Assembly (NCBI RefSeq): GCF_022631375.1
Contig: NZ_JALBGC010000003.1
Location: 434,001 to 498,000 of the forward strand
Reading direction: 5' to 3'
DNA length: 64,000 bases
Source of the DNA: Hymenobacter cyanobacteriorum
GTDB lineage: Bacteria; Bacteroidota; Bacteroidia; Cytophagales; Hymenobacteraceae
This document shows, piece by piece, positions 50,290-58,880 of this stretch. The notes beneath the pieces were generated by a model. The model saw only the letters and a program-made list of their open reading frames with translations. It ran no database searches and was not told where the DNA came from. A program made the position numbers and the translations under genes. Numbering within the stretch: the stretch's first letter is position 1; every line of letters begins with the position of its first letter.

Positions 50290-52341
50290 ATGAAAAAACA
50301 CTTTCTGCTGCTGCCCGTGCTGGGCGCGGCCCTCGCCGGCTGCCCCGCCAACTCGCTGAAAACCGCCGGCTCGGCCGACGGCAAGCCCGACATCCTGCGC
50401 GCCGCCCTCGACACCACCGTGGCGCCCGGCGACGACTTCTTCTCCTACGCCAACGGCACCTGGATTAAGAACAACCCCATTCCGGCTTCGGAAAGCAATA
50501 TGGGCATCGGCAAAAAGGTGCAGGACGAAGTGTACGCCCGCCTGCGCCAAACCAGCATCGAAGCCGCCGACGCCAAAGCCGCCGCCGGCAGCAACCAGCA
50601 GAAAATCGGCGATTTCTGGGCCGTGGGCATGGATTCGGTGAAGGCCGACAAGCTGGGCGCGACCCCGCTGAAAGCCGAATTGGACCGCATTGCGGCCATG
50701 AAAACGGCCGCCGATGTACCGGGCGTTATTGCCCACGAAATTCCGTTGGGCGTGCGCGCCCTCATTGGCCCGCGCGTGGGCCAGGACGACAAGAACAGCG
50801 ACAAAATGGTGCTGTATCTGCGGCAGTCGGGCCTGGGCCTGCCCAACCGCGACTATTACTTCAACACCGACACGCGCACCAAGAACATCCGGGCCGAGTA
50901 CCTGAAGCACGTGGCCAACACCTTCAAGCTGCTGGGGCAAGACGAGGCCACGGCCAAAACCAATGCCGATAAGGTAATGGCCCTGGAAACAGCGCTGGCC
51001 AAGTCGTCGCGCAAGCTCGAAGCCCTGCGCGACCCCTACGCCAACTACCACAAAATGAGCATTGCGCAGCTCAACAAGCTCACGCCGGGCATTGAATGGA
51101 AAAGCTGGCTGGCCCAGATGGAATTCACCAACGTGGACACCGTGATTGTGGGCCAGCCCGAATTTTACCAAACCGTTGGGCAGCTCCTGAAAACCAAGCC
51201 CGTAGCTGACTGGAAAGCCTACCTCACCTGGCGGGTGGCGGGGTCGTTTGCCCCCACGCTCAGCAGCCAGTTTGTGAACGAGAACTTCCACTTCTACAGC
51301 ACCGTGCTGCGCGGTGCCAAGGAAATCCGCCCGCGCTGGAAGCGGGTGCTCGACATGCAGGAAAATGCCCTGGGTGACGCCCTGGGGCAGCTGTTCGTCA
51401 AGGAATACTTCAAGCCCGAAGCCAAAGCCCGCTACGACACCCTGGTGAAAAATGTGACGACGGCCTTCGCCGAGCACATTCAGAAGCTGGATTGGATGAG
51501 TGCGCCCACCAAAGTGGTGGCGCTGGACAAGCTCCATAAAATAACCCCCAAGGTGGGCTACCCCGACAAATGGAAGGACTACTCCAGCCTGAAAATTGAC
51601 CGCAGCTCGCTGGCCGAAAATGTGATGCGCGCCAACCTCTGGGATTACCACTACGAGCTGAACAAGCTGGGCAAGCCCGTCGACCGCACCGAGTGGGGCA
51701 TGACGCCCCAGACCTATAACGCCTACTACAACGGCTCGAACAACGAGATTGTGCTGCCCGCCGCCGCCTTCGCCATCCCCGGCCTGCTCGATGCCGACGC
51801 CGACGACGCGCTGGTGTATGGCTACGCTGGCGCCAGCACCATCGGCCACGAGCTCACGCACGGCTTCGACGACGAGGGCAGCCAGTACGACGCCCACGGC
51901 AACCTGCACGAGTGGTGGAGCAAGGAAGACCGCCAGCGCTTCAACCAGCGCGTGAACGGCATCGTGAAGCAGTTCAACGGCTACACCCTGCTCGATTCGC
52001 TGCACATCAACGGCAAGGCCACGGCCGGCGAAAACATTGCCGACCTCGGCGGCATCGTCATCGGTTTGGATGCCTTCAAGAAAACCAAGCAGTACAAGGA
52101 GGGCAAGAAAATCAACGGCCTCACGCCGGTGCAGCGCTACTTCCTGGGCTACGCCCTGGGCTGGCAGATGCACGTGCGCGACGAAAGCCTCGCCTCGCAG
52201 CTGCTCACCGACGTGCACTCGCCCGCCCAATACCGCGTGAACGGCCCGATGGCCGACGTGCCCGCCTTCTACGAAGCCTTCGGCATCAAGCCCGGCCAGA
52301 AACTCTACCGCCCCGATTCGACGCGGGTGGTGATTTGGTAA
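50290..52341 (+). CDS. M13-family (neprilysin/PepO-like) metalloendopeptidase lipoprotein
   Basis: 683 aa. Signal peptide MKKHFLLLPVLGAALAGCPA with lipobox LAGC. M13_N domain from about residue 45 (PGDDFFSYANGTWIKNNPIP) and M13 catalytic domain from about 480. The zinc motif is HELTH (STIGHELTHGFDDEGSQYD), the third ligand Glu lies in GENIADLGGI, and NGSNNEIVLPAA and RVNGPMADVPAF are typical of the family. All catalytic residues are present, so it is expected to cut short peptides at the periplasmic or outer face. ATG 50290 is chosen because it starts the lipoprotein signal. Confidence 0.95.
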   Translation: MKKHFLLLPVLGAALAGCPANSLKTAGSADGKPDILRAALDTTVAPGDDFFSYANGTWIKNNPIPASESNMGIGKKVQDEVYARLRQTSIEAADAKAAAGSNQQKIGDFWAVGMDSVKADKLGATPLKAELDRIAAMKTAADVPGVIAHEIPLGVRALIGPRVGQDDKNSDKMVLYLRQSGLGLPNRDYYFNTDTRTKNIRAEYLKHVANTFKLLGQDEATAKTNADKVMALETALAKSSRKLEALRDPYANYHKMSIAQLNKLTPGIEWKSWLAQMEFTNVDTVIVGQPEFYQTVGQLLKTKPVADWKAYLTWRVAGSFAPTLSSQFVNENFHFYSTVLRGAKEIRPRWKRVLDMQENALGDALGQLFVKEYFKPEAKARYDTLVKNVTTAFAEHIQKLDWMSAPTKVVALDKLHKITPKVGYPDKWKDYSSLKIDRSSLAENVMRANLWDYHYELNKLGKPVDRTEWGMTPQTYNAYYNGSNNEIVLPAAAFAIPGLLDADADDALVYGYAGASTIGHELTHGFDDEGSQYDAHGNLHEWWSKEDRQRFNQRVNGIVKQFNGYTLLDSLHINGKATAGENIADLGGIVIGLDAFKKTKQYKEGKKINGLTPVQRYFLGYALGWQMHVRDESLASQLLTDVHSPAQYRVNGPMADVPAFYEAFGIKPGQKLYRPDSTRVVIW

Positions 52342-52367
52342 TCGGCTGGCTTGTTTGATTAATGAAG

Positions 52368-52480
52368 AACGTCATGCAGAGCGCAGCGAAGCATCTCGCC
52401 CGCCGCCACTAATTCAATCGTTGGTGCGTCAAACAGTAGTGATTGCACGCGAGATGCTTCGCTGCGCTCTGCATGACGTT
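52368..52480. repeat. GTCAT-family inverted repeat, copy 5 (perfect arms)
   Basis: The 32-nt arms at 52368-52399 and 449-480 of the same kb are exact reverse complements (AACGTCATGCAGAGCGCAGC...). The first 30 nt after AAC are almost identical to copy 6 near 62.2 kb. Confidence 0.95.
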
Positions 52481-52515
52481 CCTACTTTAGGTTTATTCTC
52501 TCCCAACCAACCCAA

Positions 52516-52567
52516 ACGGCCCCTGCCCGGCGCGGCTTTCGCCGCCGCCGCAGGGGCCGTACCTTTG
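52516..52567 (+). promoter_or_regulatory. nadC -7 box with abutting 11-bp inverted repeat
   Basis: TACCTTTG at 52560-52567 lies 4 nt before the GTG start of nadC. The perfect inverted repeat acggcccctgc (516-526) / gcaggggccgt (550-560) ends at the first base of the box, so it could be an operator or a terminator for upstream transcription. Confidence 0.55.
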
Positions 52568-52571
52568 CGCC

Positions 52572-53438
52572 GTGCAAAACCTTCCCGCTCCTTATCTCAC
52601 GCCCGAGGCGCTGACCACCTTCATCCGCACGGCCCTGGCCGAGGACGTGGGCGACGGCGACCATTCGGCCCTGGCCGCCATTCCGGCCGATGCCCGCAAC
52701 CGTGCCCACCTGCTCGTGAAAGGCGACGGCGTGCTGGCCGGCATGGAACTGGCCCCGCTCATCTTCGCCGAAGTCGACCCCAGCCTGACCATGACGCCGC
52801 TGCTGGCCGATGGCGCCCGCGTGAAACACGGCGACATTGCCTTCACGGTAGAAGGCCCGGCCCGCAGCATCCTCACCGCCGAGCGCCTGGTGCTCAACTG
52901 CATGCAGCGCATGAGCGGCATTGCCACCTACACCGCCCACCTGAACACGCTGCTGGCCGGCACCAGCGCCAAGCTGCTCGACACCCGCAAAACCACGCCC
53001 AACTTCCGCCTCTGCGAGAAGTGGGCCGTGCTCATCGGCGGCGGCGTAAACCACCGCTACGGCCTGTTCGACATGATTATTCTCAAGGATAACCACGTCG
53101 ACTACGCCGGCAGCATTGGGGCCGCCATTGCCGCCACGCACGCCTATTTGCAGGAAAAAGGGCTGAAGCTGCCCATCGAAATCGAGACCCGCTCGCTGGC
53201 TGAAGTGCAGCAGGCGCTGGATGCCGGCGGCATCGACCGCATCATGCTCGACAACATGCCGCCCGAGCAGCTGCGCGAGGCCGTGGCGCTCATTGCCGGC
53301 CGCTTCCCCACCGAAGCCAGCGGCGGCATCACCGAGCAAACCATCGGCGACGTGGCCCGCACCGGCGTGGATTACATCTCGGTGGGCGCGCTCACGCACT
53401 CCGTCAAAAGCCTCGATTTGAGTTTGAAAGCATTTTAA
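52572..53438 (+). CDS. nadC: Nicotinate-nucleotide diphosphorylase (quinolinate phosphoribosyltransferase)
   Basis: 288 aa; converts quinolinate and PRPP to nicotinate mononucleotide in de novo NAD synthesis. Family signatures: ALAEDVGDGDHSALA, RLVLNCMQRMSGIATYT, TRKTTPNFRLCEKWAVLIGG, GGVNHRYGLFDMIILKDNHV, IEIETRSLAE, DRIMLDNMPPEQL and EASGGITEQTI. Arg, Lys and His residues of the PRPP/quinolinate pocket are present. The start is GTG 52572 (MQNLPAPYLTPEAL), just 4 nt from the promoter box. nadA and nadB are not in the window. Confidence 0.96.
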   Translation: MQNLPAPYLTPEALTTFIRTALAEDVGDGDHSALAAIPADARNRAHLLVKGDGVLAGMELAPLIFAEVDPSLTMTPLLADGARVKHGDIAFTVEGPARSILTAERLVLNCMQRMSGIATYTAHLNTLLAGTSAKLLDTRKTTPNFRLCEKWAVLIGGGVNHRYGLFDMIILKDNHVDYAGSIGAAIAATHAYLQEKGLKLPIEIETRSLAEVQQALDAGGIDRIMLDNMPPEQLREAVALIAGRFPTEASGGITEQTIGDVARTGVDYISVGALTHSVKSLDLSLKAF

Positions 53439-53439
53439 T

Positions 53440-53524
53440 CTAGTTGTCAGTTGCTTGTTGTCAGTTGTTAGTTTCCACTACTTCCTGAACGACCTAACAA
53501 CTGACAACAAACAACGAACAACCA
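53440..53524. repeat. Inverted repeat, GTTGTCAGTTG word family, copy 2
   Basis: The arms (53440-53471 and 493-524 of the same kb) share TTTGTTGTCAGTTGTTAG-type sequence and pair at most positions. As in copy 1, the right arm ends a few bases (4 bp here) before an ATG. Confidence 0.85.
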
Positions 53525-53528
53525 GCAA

Positions 53529-54161
53529 ATGAACCAACCCAACCAACGCGGCGGCGGTGGCGGCTTCCGCCAGGCCCAGCAGATGCCGTCGCTGGCCATC
53601 CGCACCAAGAAATCACAGCTTACCACCGATGCCTACACTAAGATGGTGATGGGCGAAGTCTGGAAAAAAGACTGGGTGTACGCCCTCATTCCGTTTGCGC
53701 TGGGGCTGCTGCCGGCCCTGTTTGTGCACTCGTGGTGGTGGATTGCGCTGGCCGTGGTGCTCACCATCCTGTTCGTGCTGTTCCGCTCGGCCCAGGTGAC
53801 GGGCGTGACGCAGATGGAGCAGAGCAAGCCGCTGTTCGAGCGCATGGCGTTTGAGATGGACAACAAGCAGATTCTGCTGCGCGTAGGCCCCGAAAAGGAA
53901 GGCAAAGCCATGCAGCTGAACTGGGACATGATTGGCCGCGCCCGCCGCGACGTCGACGCCTACGTACTGTACCTGAAGCCCGGCACGCCGCCCGCCGGCA
54001 TGGCCGCCTGGCGTTTGTGGCTGGCCCGCACGTTCGACGTGCCGGTGTTTCTACATTTGCCCTTCAAAATTTTCAGCGCCGACAACGACCGTCGCTTGTT
54101 CGAGGCCATGCTGCGCCGCAAAAACCTGCTGCCCGCCGAAGCCGGCGCGCCAACCGCTTAA
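53529..54161 (+). CDS. YcxB-like membrane protein
   Basis: 210 aa. A Gly/Gln-rich N-terminus (NQRGGGGGFRQAQQ), two helices close together (YALIPFALGLLPALFV and WWWIALAVVLTILFVLF), then a soluble domain. Its pattern MAFEMDNKQILLRVGPEKEG, MQLNWDMIGRARRDVDAYVL, FLHLPFKIFSADNDRRLFEA resembles the YcxB-like C-terminal domain. Function unknown. The ATG lies 4 bp after an inverted-repeat arm. The lipoprotein gene follows after 27 bp. Confidence 0.7.
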   Translation: MNQPNQRGGGGGFRQAQQMPSLAIRTKKSQLTTDAYTKMVMGEVWKKDWVYALIPFALGLLPALFVHSWWWIALAVVLTILFVLFRSAQVTGVTQMEQSKPLFERMAFEMDNKQILLRVGPEKEGKAMQLNWDMIGRARRDVDAYVLYLKPGTPPAGMAAWRLWLARTFDVPVFLHLPFKIFSADNDRRLFEAMLRRKNLLPAEAGAPTA

Positions 54162-54188
54162 TTTTCAACCTCTGCTAATTTTACTTCG

Positions 54189-54557
54189 ATGAAATTGACC
54201 TCCACCCTGTTGCTGGCCATTTCCGCCGCTACTTTGGCCCTGACTTCCTGCAGCAGCGAGCCCTCCGATTGGCGCCCCGACGACAAAGTATCGACCGACG
54301 TGGTAGCCCCCGGCACCCGCGATACCGAGAATTTCGACCACTCGGTGCCCAACGGCTCCATCGAAAACGCCAACTCGCCCCTGATTCAGGCCGCCGAGGC
54401 CGAAGCCCACGGCACCAACGCCAAGCCCGTGCCCTCGGCTGAGTCGGCCATCTCGGCCAACGCCGAGGAAGGCATGCGCAAGCGCGGCCAGCTGCACGAC
54501 GCCGGCAAATCGGGCCAGGCCGACACGGCCGAAAACGGCCACGAAATCCAGCGCTAA
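54189..54557 (+). CDS. Small lipoprotein, function unknown
   Basis: 122 aa. Signal peptide MKLTSTLLLAISAATLALTS with lipobox LTSC, then a hydrophilic, probably disordered body rich in Ala, Glu, Asp, Ser and Asn with no recognised domain. Probably co-transcribed with the YcxB-like gene. A strong hairpin follows 34 bp after the stop. Confidence 0.7.
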   Translation: MKLTSTLLLAISAATLALTSCSSEPSDWRPDDKVSTDVVAPGTRDTENFDHSVPNGSIENANSPLIQAAEAEAHGTNAKPVPSAESAISANAEEGMRKRGQLHDAGKSGQADTAENGHEIQR

Positions 54558-54591
54558 GGCGCCGACACTCTTCGTCTAAGCTATTGTGGGT

Positions 54592-54638
54592 GGCAGCTTT
54601 GCCCGCCGGTTGGCGGTCGCAAAGCTGCCGCTTTGCGT
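54592..54638 (+). terminator. Hairpin after the small lipoprotein gene
   Basis: An 11-bp perfect outer stem (ggcagctttgc / gcaaagctgcc) plus an inner ccgcc/ggcgg stem, followed by a weak T content region. Confidence 0.65.
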
Positions 54639-54734
54639 CTTCTCCATCCGGATAATGTGCGCGGCAAGCTGAACCACGCCGGCCTTTGCCGGTAGTACTT
54701 GCTTCCGCGGGTTTTATTCCTGATTTCTTCGTTT

Positions 54735-55481
54735 ATGGGTTTTGCCATTTTTCTACTCCTGCTCACGGTGCTGGGCGCGGGCGCGGCGGCGGCCTGGGTG
54801 CCCGTCGCGCGCGGCGGGCAGTGGCTGAAGCCGCTGCTGGCCTTTAGCGGGGCGTATCTGTTCACGCTCACCGTCACGCACATTCTGCCCGAAGCGCTGC
54901 AGCTGCTGCCTGAGCACCCTACGCGGGTGGGCTACTGGGTGCTGGCGGGCTTTTTCGGCCAATTGCTGCTGGAAGTGCTGTCGCAGGGCATCGAGCACGG
55001 CCACGTGCACCACGAGCACGGCCACAGCCCCGAGGCGCCCGGCCGGGTACCGTTTCTGCTGCTGGGGGCGCTGATACTGCATTCGTTTCTGGAAGGCAGC
55101 GTGCTGGTGCACACGCCCGAAGCCGGCGACATCAGCCGGAATTTCTACGCCATTGTGGTGGGCGTGGCGCTGCACCACATGCCGGCCGCGTTTGCGCTGG
55201 CCACGCTGCTGCGGCTGCGGCTGGGCAGCTTCCGCCGCGTGTGGGTGGGGCTGTTGATATTTGCGCTGGCCTCGCCGGTGGGCATCATCGTGAGCAACTA
55301 CGTGGTGCTGTCGCAGCTGCTGAGCAGCGGCTGGTACGCGGCGCTGCTGGGGCTGGTGGCCGGCAATTTCCTGCATGTTTCGACCACCATTCTGTTCGAA
55401 ACCAGCCCCGAGCACCGCCTCAACTGGCCCAAGCTGGCGGCTACGCTGGCCGGGCTGCTGCTGGCGCTGGCCGTGGCGTAA
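54735..55481 (+). CDS. ZIP-family divalent metal transporter
   Basis: 248-aa membrane protein with about eight helices. The His-rich loop GHVHHEHGHS lies between helices 3 and 4. The ZIP metal-path residues are in LILHSFLEGSVL (helix 4, H-S-x-x-E-G) and VALHHMPAAFAL (helix 5, HHxPAA). It most likely imports zinc or a similar metal; direction and metal are inferred from the family. ATG 54735 (MGFAIFLLLLTVLG) starts helix 1. Confidence 0.9.
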   Translation: MGFAIFLLLLTVLGAGAAAAWVPVARGGQWLKPLLAFSGAYLFTLTVTHILPEALQLLPEHPTRVGYWVLAGFFGQLLLEVLSQGIEHGHVHHEHGHSPEAPGRVPFLLLGALILHSFLEGSVLVHTPEAGDISRNFYAIVVGVALHHMPAAFALATLLRLRLGSFRRVWVGLLIFALASPVGIIVSNYVVLSQLLSSGWYAALLGLVAGNFLHVSTTILFETSPEHRLNWPKLAATLAGLLLALAVA

Positions 55482-55519
55482 GCGGCAATTATCCACTATC
55501 CTTTGCCTGTTATTTCCCG

Positions 55520-57280
55520 ATGAAGCGGCTGCTTGGTTATCTGCTCCTGCTGGGCTGGAGCGCTCTGCTGGTGCCCCACGCTGCGGCGCAAAGCCGGCGC
55601 AAAGGCTCGGCCGAAGCGTCCATGTTCCGGTTCAGCCAGCCGCTGGCGGCGGGGCAGTATTCGTTCGAGCCCACGGGCCTGTTCTGGTTTCCGCAGCCGC
55701 CGGAAACGCAGATTAAGCCGGAAGCTTTCCAGCCCGACGCGTACTTCGACCAGAAGGCCCAGCCGGTGAAGCTGAAGGCCCAGCCGGTGCGCTACGGAGC
55801 CTATTTGTTCACCAACAAACAGGAGTACTTGTACGCGCTGGTGAGTGGCAAAGCGGGCTGGCTACGCGCCCCGGTGCCCGTGCCGGAAGCCCTGAAGGCA
55901 CAGTACCGCACGCTGATAAGCCAGCAACGCCTGCGCAGCGCCGAAACGCGCCTGAAGCTGGGGTCGGAATACGGCTACGTGCAGATTACGCCTTTCAACG
56001 ACGCAGATTATGTGTTGATTCGCAACGGCTTCGACAACGACTTGGTGCTGCACCTGCCTACGCGGCGCATCACCTGGCAATCGGGCGGGCGCTACGAGGG
56101 GGCCGAAATCAACTTCGCCACCGACCAGCTCGAATGCCACGGCGACTTGATGGGCGGCCGCTTCACCTTCACGCGGCAGGGCCAGCTGGTGCCCGACAAG
56201 CCCACGCCCGCTGCCAGCATGAGCGCGGAGGAAAAGCTCTTTGCGCGCATGATGTCGTCGCCCCAGGCCCAGAAGCACATCATCGACAGCCTGCGCCGCA
56301 ACTACAAGCCCAGCGCCGCCGAGCTGATGGGCCAGGCCCTCGAAACCGGCAAGCTCGCCCGCGTCGATTCGCTGCTGAAACGCGGCTTTGGGGTCGATTC
56401 GGCGGTGTATATCAAGGGCCGTAAGCTGGGGCCGCTCAGCCACGCGCTGGTGTTCGATAATGTGCCGCTCGTGGCGCTGCTGCTGAAACGCGGGGCTTCG
56501 GCCACCAAGGTTAACCGCTACGATATTGCCCGTCATCCGCCCATCTGCTTCGCCAAGTCGCCAGCGGCGCTGGAACTGCTGTTTGCGCACGGTGCCAACC
56601 TGCAGCTCATCAGCTACACCGACTATTACAACCGGCGGCGGTACCCGACGGAGTTCCTGGGCGAGAAGGCCGAGCTGCGCCCCGTCCTGCTGCGCCACGC
56701 GCCCGATTCGCTGTTCAAGCAGTTCGACTTCTACGACACCATGCTGTACCGCTACATCTGGGAAGGCGACACGGTGGCCATTCAGCACCTGCTCGACCGC
56801 GGCGCCAGCCTGGTGAAGCCGCTGCGGGTGGGCCTGAAATACCCGTTTGCCGAAGCCGAGCGCAAGCCGCCGCTCTACCAGGCGGGCCGCGTGAGCACGG
56901 CCATGTTCCTGCTGCGCCACGGGGCCCGGCTCGATAACCCATTCCACCTGCCCCTCAACCCGGAGGAATACGTGCTGCGCTTCGAAAGCTTGCCCTTCCT
57001 CAACTACGCCGAAAAGCGCCTGGGCGTGAAGCTCACCACGCCCAACAACCCCACTTTCGCCGTGCTGAAGGATACCGTGATGATGCAGGCGCTGATGCAG
57101 CGCGGCGTATCCATCAATTCGGTGGACAGCTACGGCAACACGGCCCTCATCTACGCCAAGCAATGGGACCAGAACGTGCCGCTGGAGAAATTTCTGCTGC
57201 GCCACGGAGCCGACAAGGCCATCGTCAACAAGCGCGGCGGCAGCTACCTCATCGGCCGCGAGCGGCCGTATGGGCGGTAA
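55520..57280 (+). CDS. Exported ankyrin-repeat protein
   Basis: 586 aa. Signal peptide MKRLLGYLLLLGWSALLVPH, cleavage near AAAQS. The N-terminal half (to ~235) is beta-rich and unassigned (FWFPQPPETQIKPEAFQPDA, GRYEGAEINFATDQLECHGD). The C-terminal half has degenerate ankyrin repeats: LGPLSHALVFDNVPLVALLL, KSPAALELLFAHGANLQLIS, STAMFLLRHGARLDNP, MMQALMQRGVSINSVDSYGN and TALIYAKQ. Probably a periplasmic or surface scaffold; partner unknown. ATG 55520 is chosen as the start of the signal peptide; the open frame upstream overlaps the ZIP gene and is not coding. Confidence 0.8.
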   Translation: MKRLLGYLLLLGWSALLVPHAAAQSRRKGSAEASMFRFSQPLAAGQYSFEPTGLFWFPQPPETQIKPEAFQPDAYFDQKAQPVKLKAQPVRYGAYLFTNKQEYLYALVSGKAGWLRAPVPVPEALKAQYRTLISQQRLRSAETRLKLGSEYGYVQITPFNDADYVLIRNGFDNDLVLHLPTRRITWQSGGRYEGAEINFATDQLECHGDLMGGRFTFTRQGQLVPDKPTPAASMSAEEKLFARMMSSPQAQKHIIDSLRRNYKPSAAELMGQALETGKLARVDSLLKRGFGVDSAVYIKGRKLGPLSHALVFDNVPLVALLLKRGASATKVNRYDIARHPPICFAKSPAALELLFAHGANLQLISYTDYYNRRRYPTEFLGEKAELRPVLLRHAPDSLFKQFDFYDTMLYRYIWEGDTVAIQHLLDRGASLVKPLRVGLKYPFAEAERKPPLYQAGRVSTAMFLLRHGARLDNPFHLPLNPEEYVLRFESLPFLNYAEKRLGVKLTTPNNPTFAVLKDTVMMQALMQRGVSINSVDSYGNTALIYAKQWDQNVPLEKFLLRHGADKAIVNKRGGSYLIGRERPYGR

Positions 57281-57297
57281 TTCTCAGCCACAGCAGC

Positions 57298-57621
57298 TTA
57301 CCCGAAATCTTCCACTGCGCCGCCCAGCAGGAAATTTTCCAGCTGGCGGGCGCGGGCCGTTTCGCGGGCCAGGGTGGCCTGCAGGCGCACCAGCCGCTGG
57401 CGCATGGCCAGAATGATGTCGAGCGCCTCGGGGGCCAGGCCCAGCTCGTGGTGCAGGCGGGCGAGGCGCGGCAGGTCGTCGGGCTCGTCGATGATGACCG
57501 TTTCGGGCGCGGGCGCGGCCCGCAGCAGGCCGGCTTGCAGAAATTCGCGCAGCGCGGCCGGAGCCAGCCCGTAACGGGCCGAGCATTCCTGAAACGTAAG
57601 GGTGAGAACGTGCATTTCCAT
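57298..57621 (-). CDS. cbpM: Chaperone modulator CbpM-like (MerR-fold) protein
   Basis: 107 aa. The MerR-like helix-turn-helix start is LTFQECSARYGLAPAALREF; a dimerisation helix segment follows (DLPRLARLHHELGLAPEALD, ILAMRQRLVRLQATLARETA). CbpM binds the J domain of CbpA and restrains its activity; being directly downstream of the CbpA-like gene (18 bp) supports the assignment. ATG 57621 (MEMHVLTLTF) is preferred; 57615 is possible. Confidence 0.85.
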   Translation of the reverse strand: MEMHVLTLTFQECSARYGLAPAALREFLQAGLLRAAPAPETVIIDEPDDLPRLARLHHELGLAPEALDIILAMRQRLVRLQATLARETARARQLENFLLGGAVEDFG

Positions 57622-57639
57622 GGCGGGCAAAACGAGGGG

Positions 57640-58584
57640 TTAAGCCTCCGGACGCAAAGCGGCCAGCTGCTGAATCAATTCTTTTTCCGGTTCGGTGAGG
57701 TTTTGCGGCAGCGTCAAATTCAGGCGCAGGTACAGGTCACCAAACTGGCCTTCTTTTTTATAAACCGGGAAGCCCTTGCCGCGCAGGCGCAGGCGGGTGC
57801 CGTTGGCCGTTTCGGGCTTGATTTTGATTTTGACGGAGCCGCTGAGCGTTTCCACCGTTTGCTCGCCGCCCAGCAGGGCTTTGTAGATGGAAACGGGCAC
57901 ATCCTGCGTCAGGTCGTCGCCGGTGCGGGCGTAGCGGGCATCGGGCCGGATGCGGAAGGTGATGAGCAGCGCGCCGTTGGGGCCGCCGTTGCGGCCGGGC
58001 CCGCCCTGGTCGCGCAGCCGGATGGTTTGGCCGTCGGCCACGCCGGGCGCGATGGTCAGGCGCAGGTTCTTGCCGTTCACCGTGATGGTGCGCGGGCCGC
58101 CCTGGTAGGCTTCTTCCAGGCTCAGTTCCAGCTCGGCCTGGTAGTCGGGGCCGGCGCCGGGCCTGCTGGTGCGGCCCCCGCCCCCGCCGCCCATGTTGCC
58201 GAACAGCGAGCCGAAGAAGTCCGAAAAATCCTCGCCCTCGCCAAACGGGCTGCCGCCCCCGCCAAAGCCGCCGCCCTGGCCCTGCGTGTACTGGCTCCAG
58301 TCGAAACCGCCGCCGGGCTGGCCACCGCGGCCCGCGCCGCCGCCGGGCTGCTGCTGGTAGCGCTGCCAGTCGGCCCCAAACTGGTCGTACTTCTTCCGCT
58401 TCTCGGGGTCGCTCAGGACTTCGTTGGCCTCGTTTATTTCCTTGAACTTTTGCTCTGCGCCCTTGTCGTTGGGGTTCACGTCGGGGTGGTGCTGGCGGGC
58501 CAGCTTGCGGTAGGCCTTTTTGATTTGCTCGGGGGTGGCAGATTTCTCCAGGCCCAGCACTTTGTAATAGTCCTTGTAATCCAC
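57640..58584 (-). CDS. cbpA: DnaJ-class co-chaperone CbpA-like
   Basis: 314 aa. N-terminal J domain ([20 protein letters not shown], with the HPD motif in [13 protein letters not shown]), a Gly/Phe-rich linker (about 75-150, [20 protein letters not shown]), then the two C-terminal DnaJ peptide-binding domains ([55 protein letters not shown]). There is no CxxCxGxG zinc finger, so it is the CbpA/type II kind. It stimulates DnaK ATPase and delivers clients. The downstream cbpM is its modulator. Confidence 0.93.
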   Translation of the reverse strand: MDYKDYYKVLGLEKSATPEQIKKAYRKLARQHHPDVNPNDKGAEQKFKEINEANEVLSDPEKRKKYDQFGADWQRYQQQPGGGAGRGGQPGGGFDWSQYTQGQGGGFGGGGSPFGEGEDFSDFFGSLFGNMGGGGGGRTSRPGAGPDYQAELELSLEEAYQGGPRTITVNGKNLRLTIAPGVADGQTIRLRDQGGPGRNGGPNGALLITFRIRPDARYARTGDDLTQDVPVSIYKALLGGEQTVETLSGSVKIKIKPETANGTRLRLRGKGFPVYKKEGQFGDLYLRLNLTLPQNLTEPEKELIQQLAALRPEA

Positions 58585-58880
58585 TTGATGCAGAAATTTA
58601 TGAATATGAATGCTTAAATGATGGAAGCGTGTATTTTCGCCAACCCATCAGGGCGCAATATCCGTACGTAAGCGTGCTGGCCCGGGCCGGATAACGCCTC
58701 TGACCGGCCACTATTGAACGGAAATAAATCGGCAAAAGTTAATTTGCCCGCTGCCCAAAAGCTGGCCCCGATTTTGCACTTGCAACCTGGTCAACGCTCG
58801 CATCACACTGTAAAAGGCGGTATCTTGCGTTGAATTAGCTTTTTATATTGTTTTCATCCGGCCTTGTTTTTCATTTTTCC
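58585..58880. other. 296-bp divergent spacer between cbpA and a secreted protein gene
   Basis: Holds the outward promoters of both neighbours. Toward the plus strand ggtatcttgcg near 58829-58839 is a near-match to the TAnnTTTG box. No gene, RNA or long repeat was recognised. Confidence 0.4.

Noticed and set aside
50212..52230. 672-codon open frame on the minus strand
   Set aside because: Antisense to the M13 peptidase, which has all family motifs. The frame reflects GC-rich third positions.
55241..55519. Upstream extension of the ankyrin protein into the ZIP transporter gene
   Set aside because: It would overlap a conserved gene and bury a good signal peptide that begins at 55520.
57163..58617. 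484-codon open frame on the plus strand across cbpM and cbpA
   Set aside because: Both minus-strand genes show clear family motifs (MerR-like start, HPD of the J domain). The plus frame has none.
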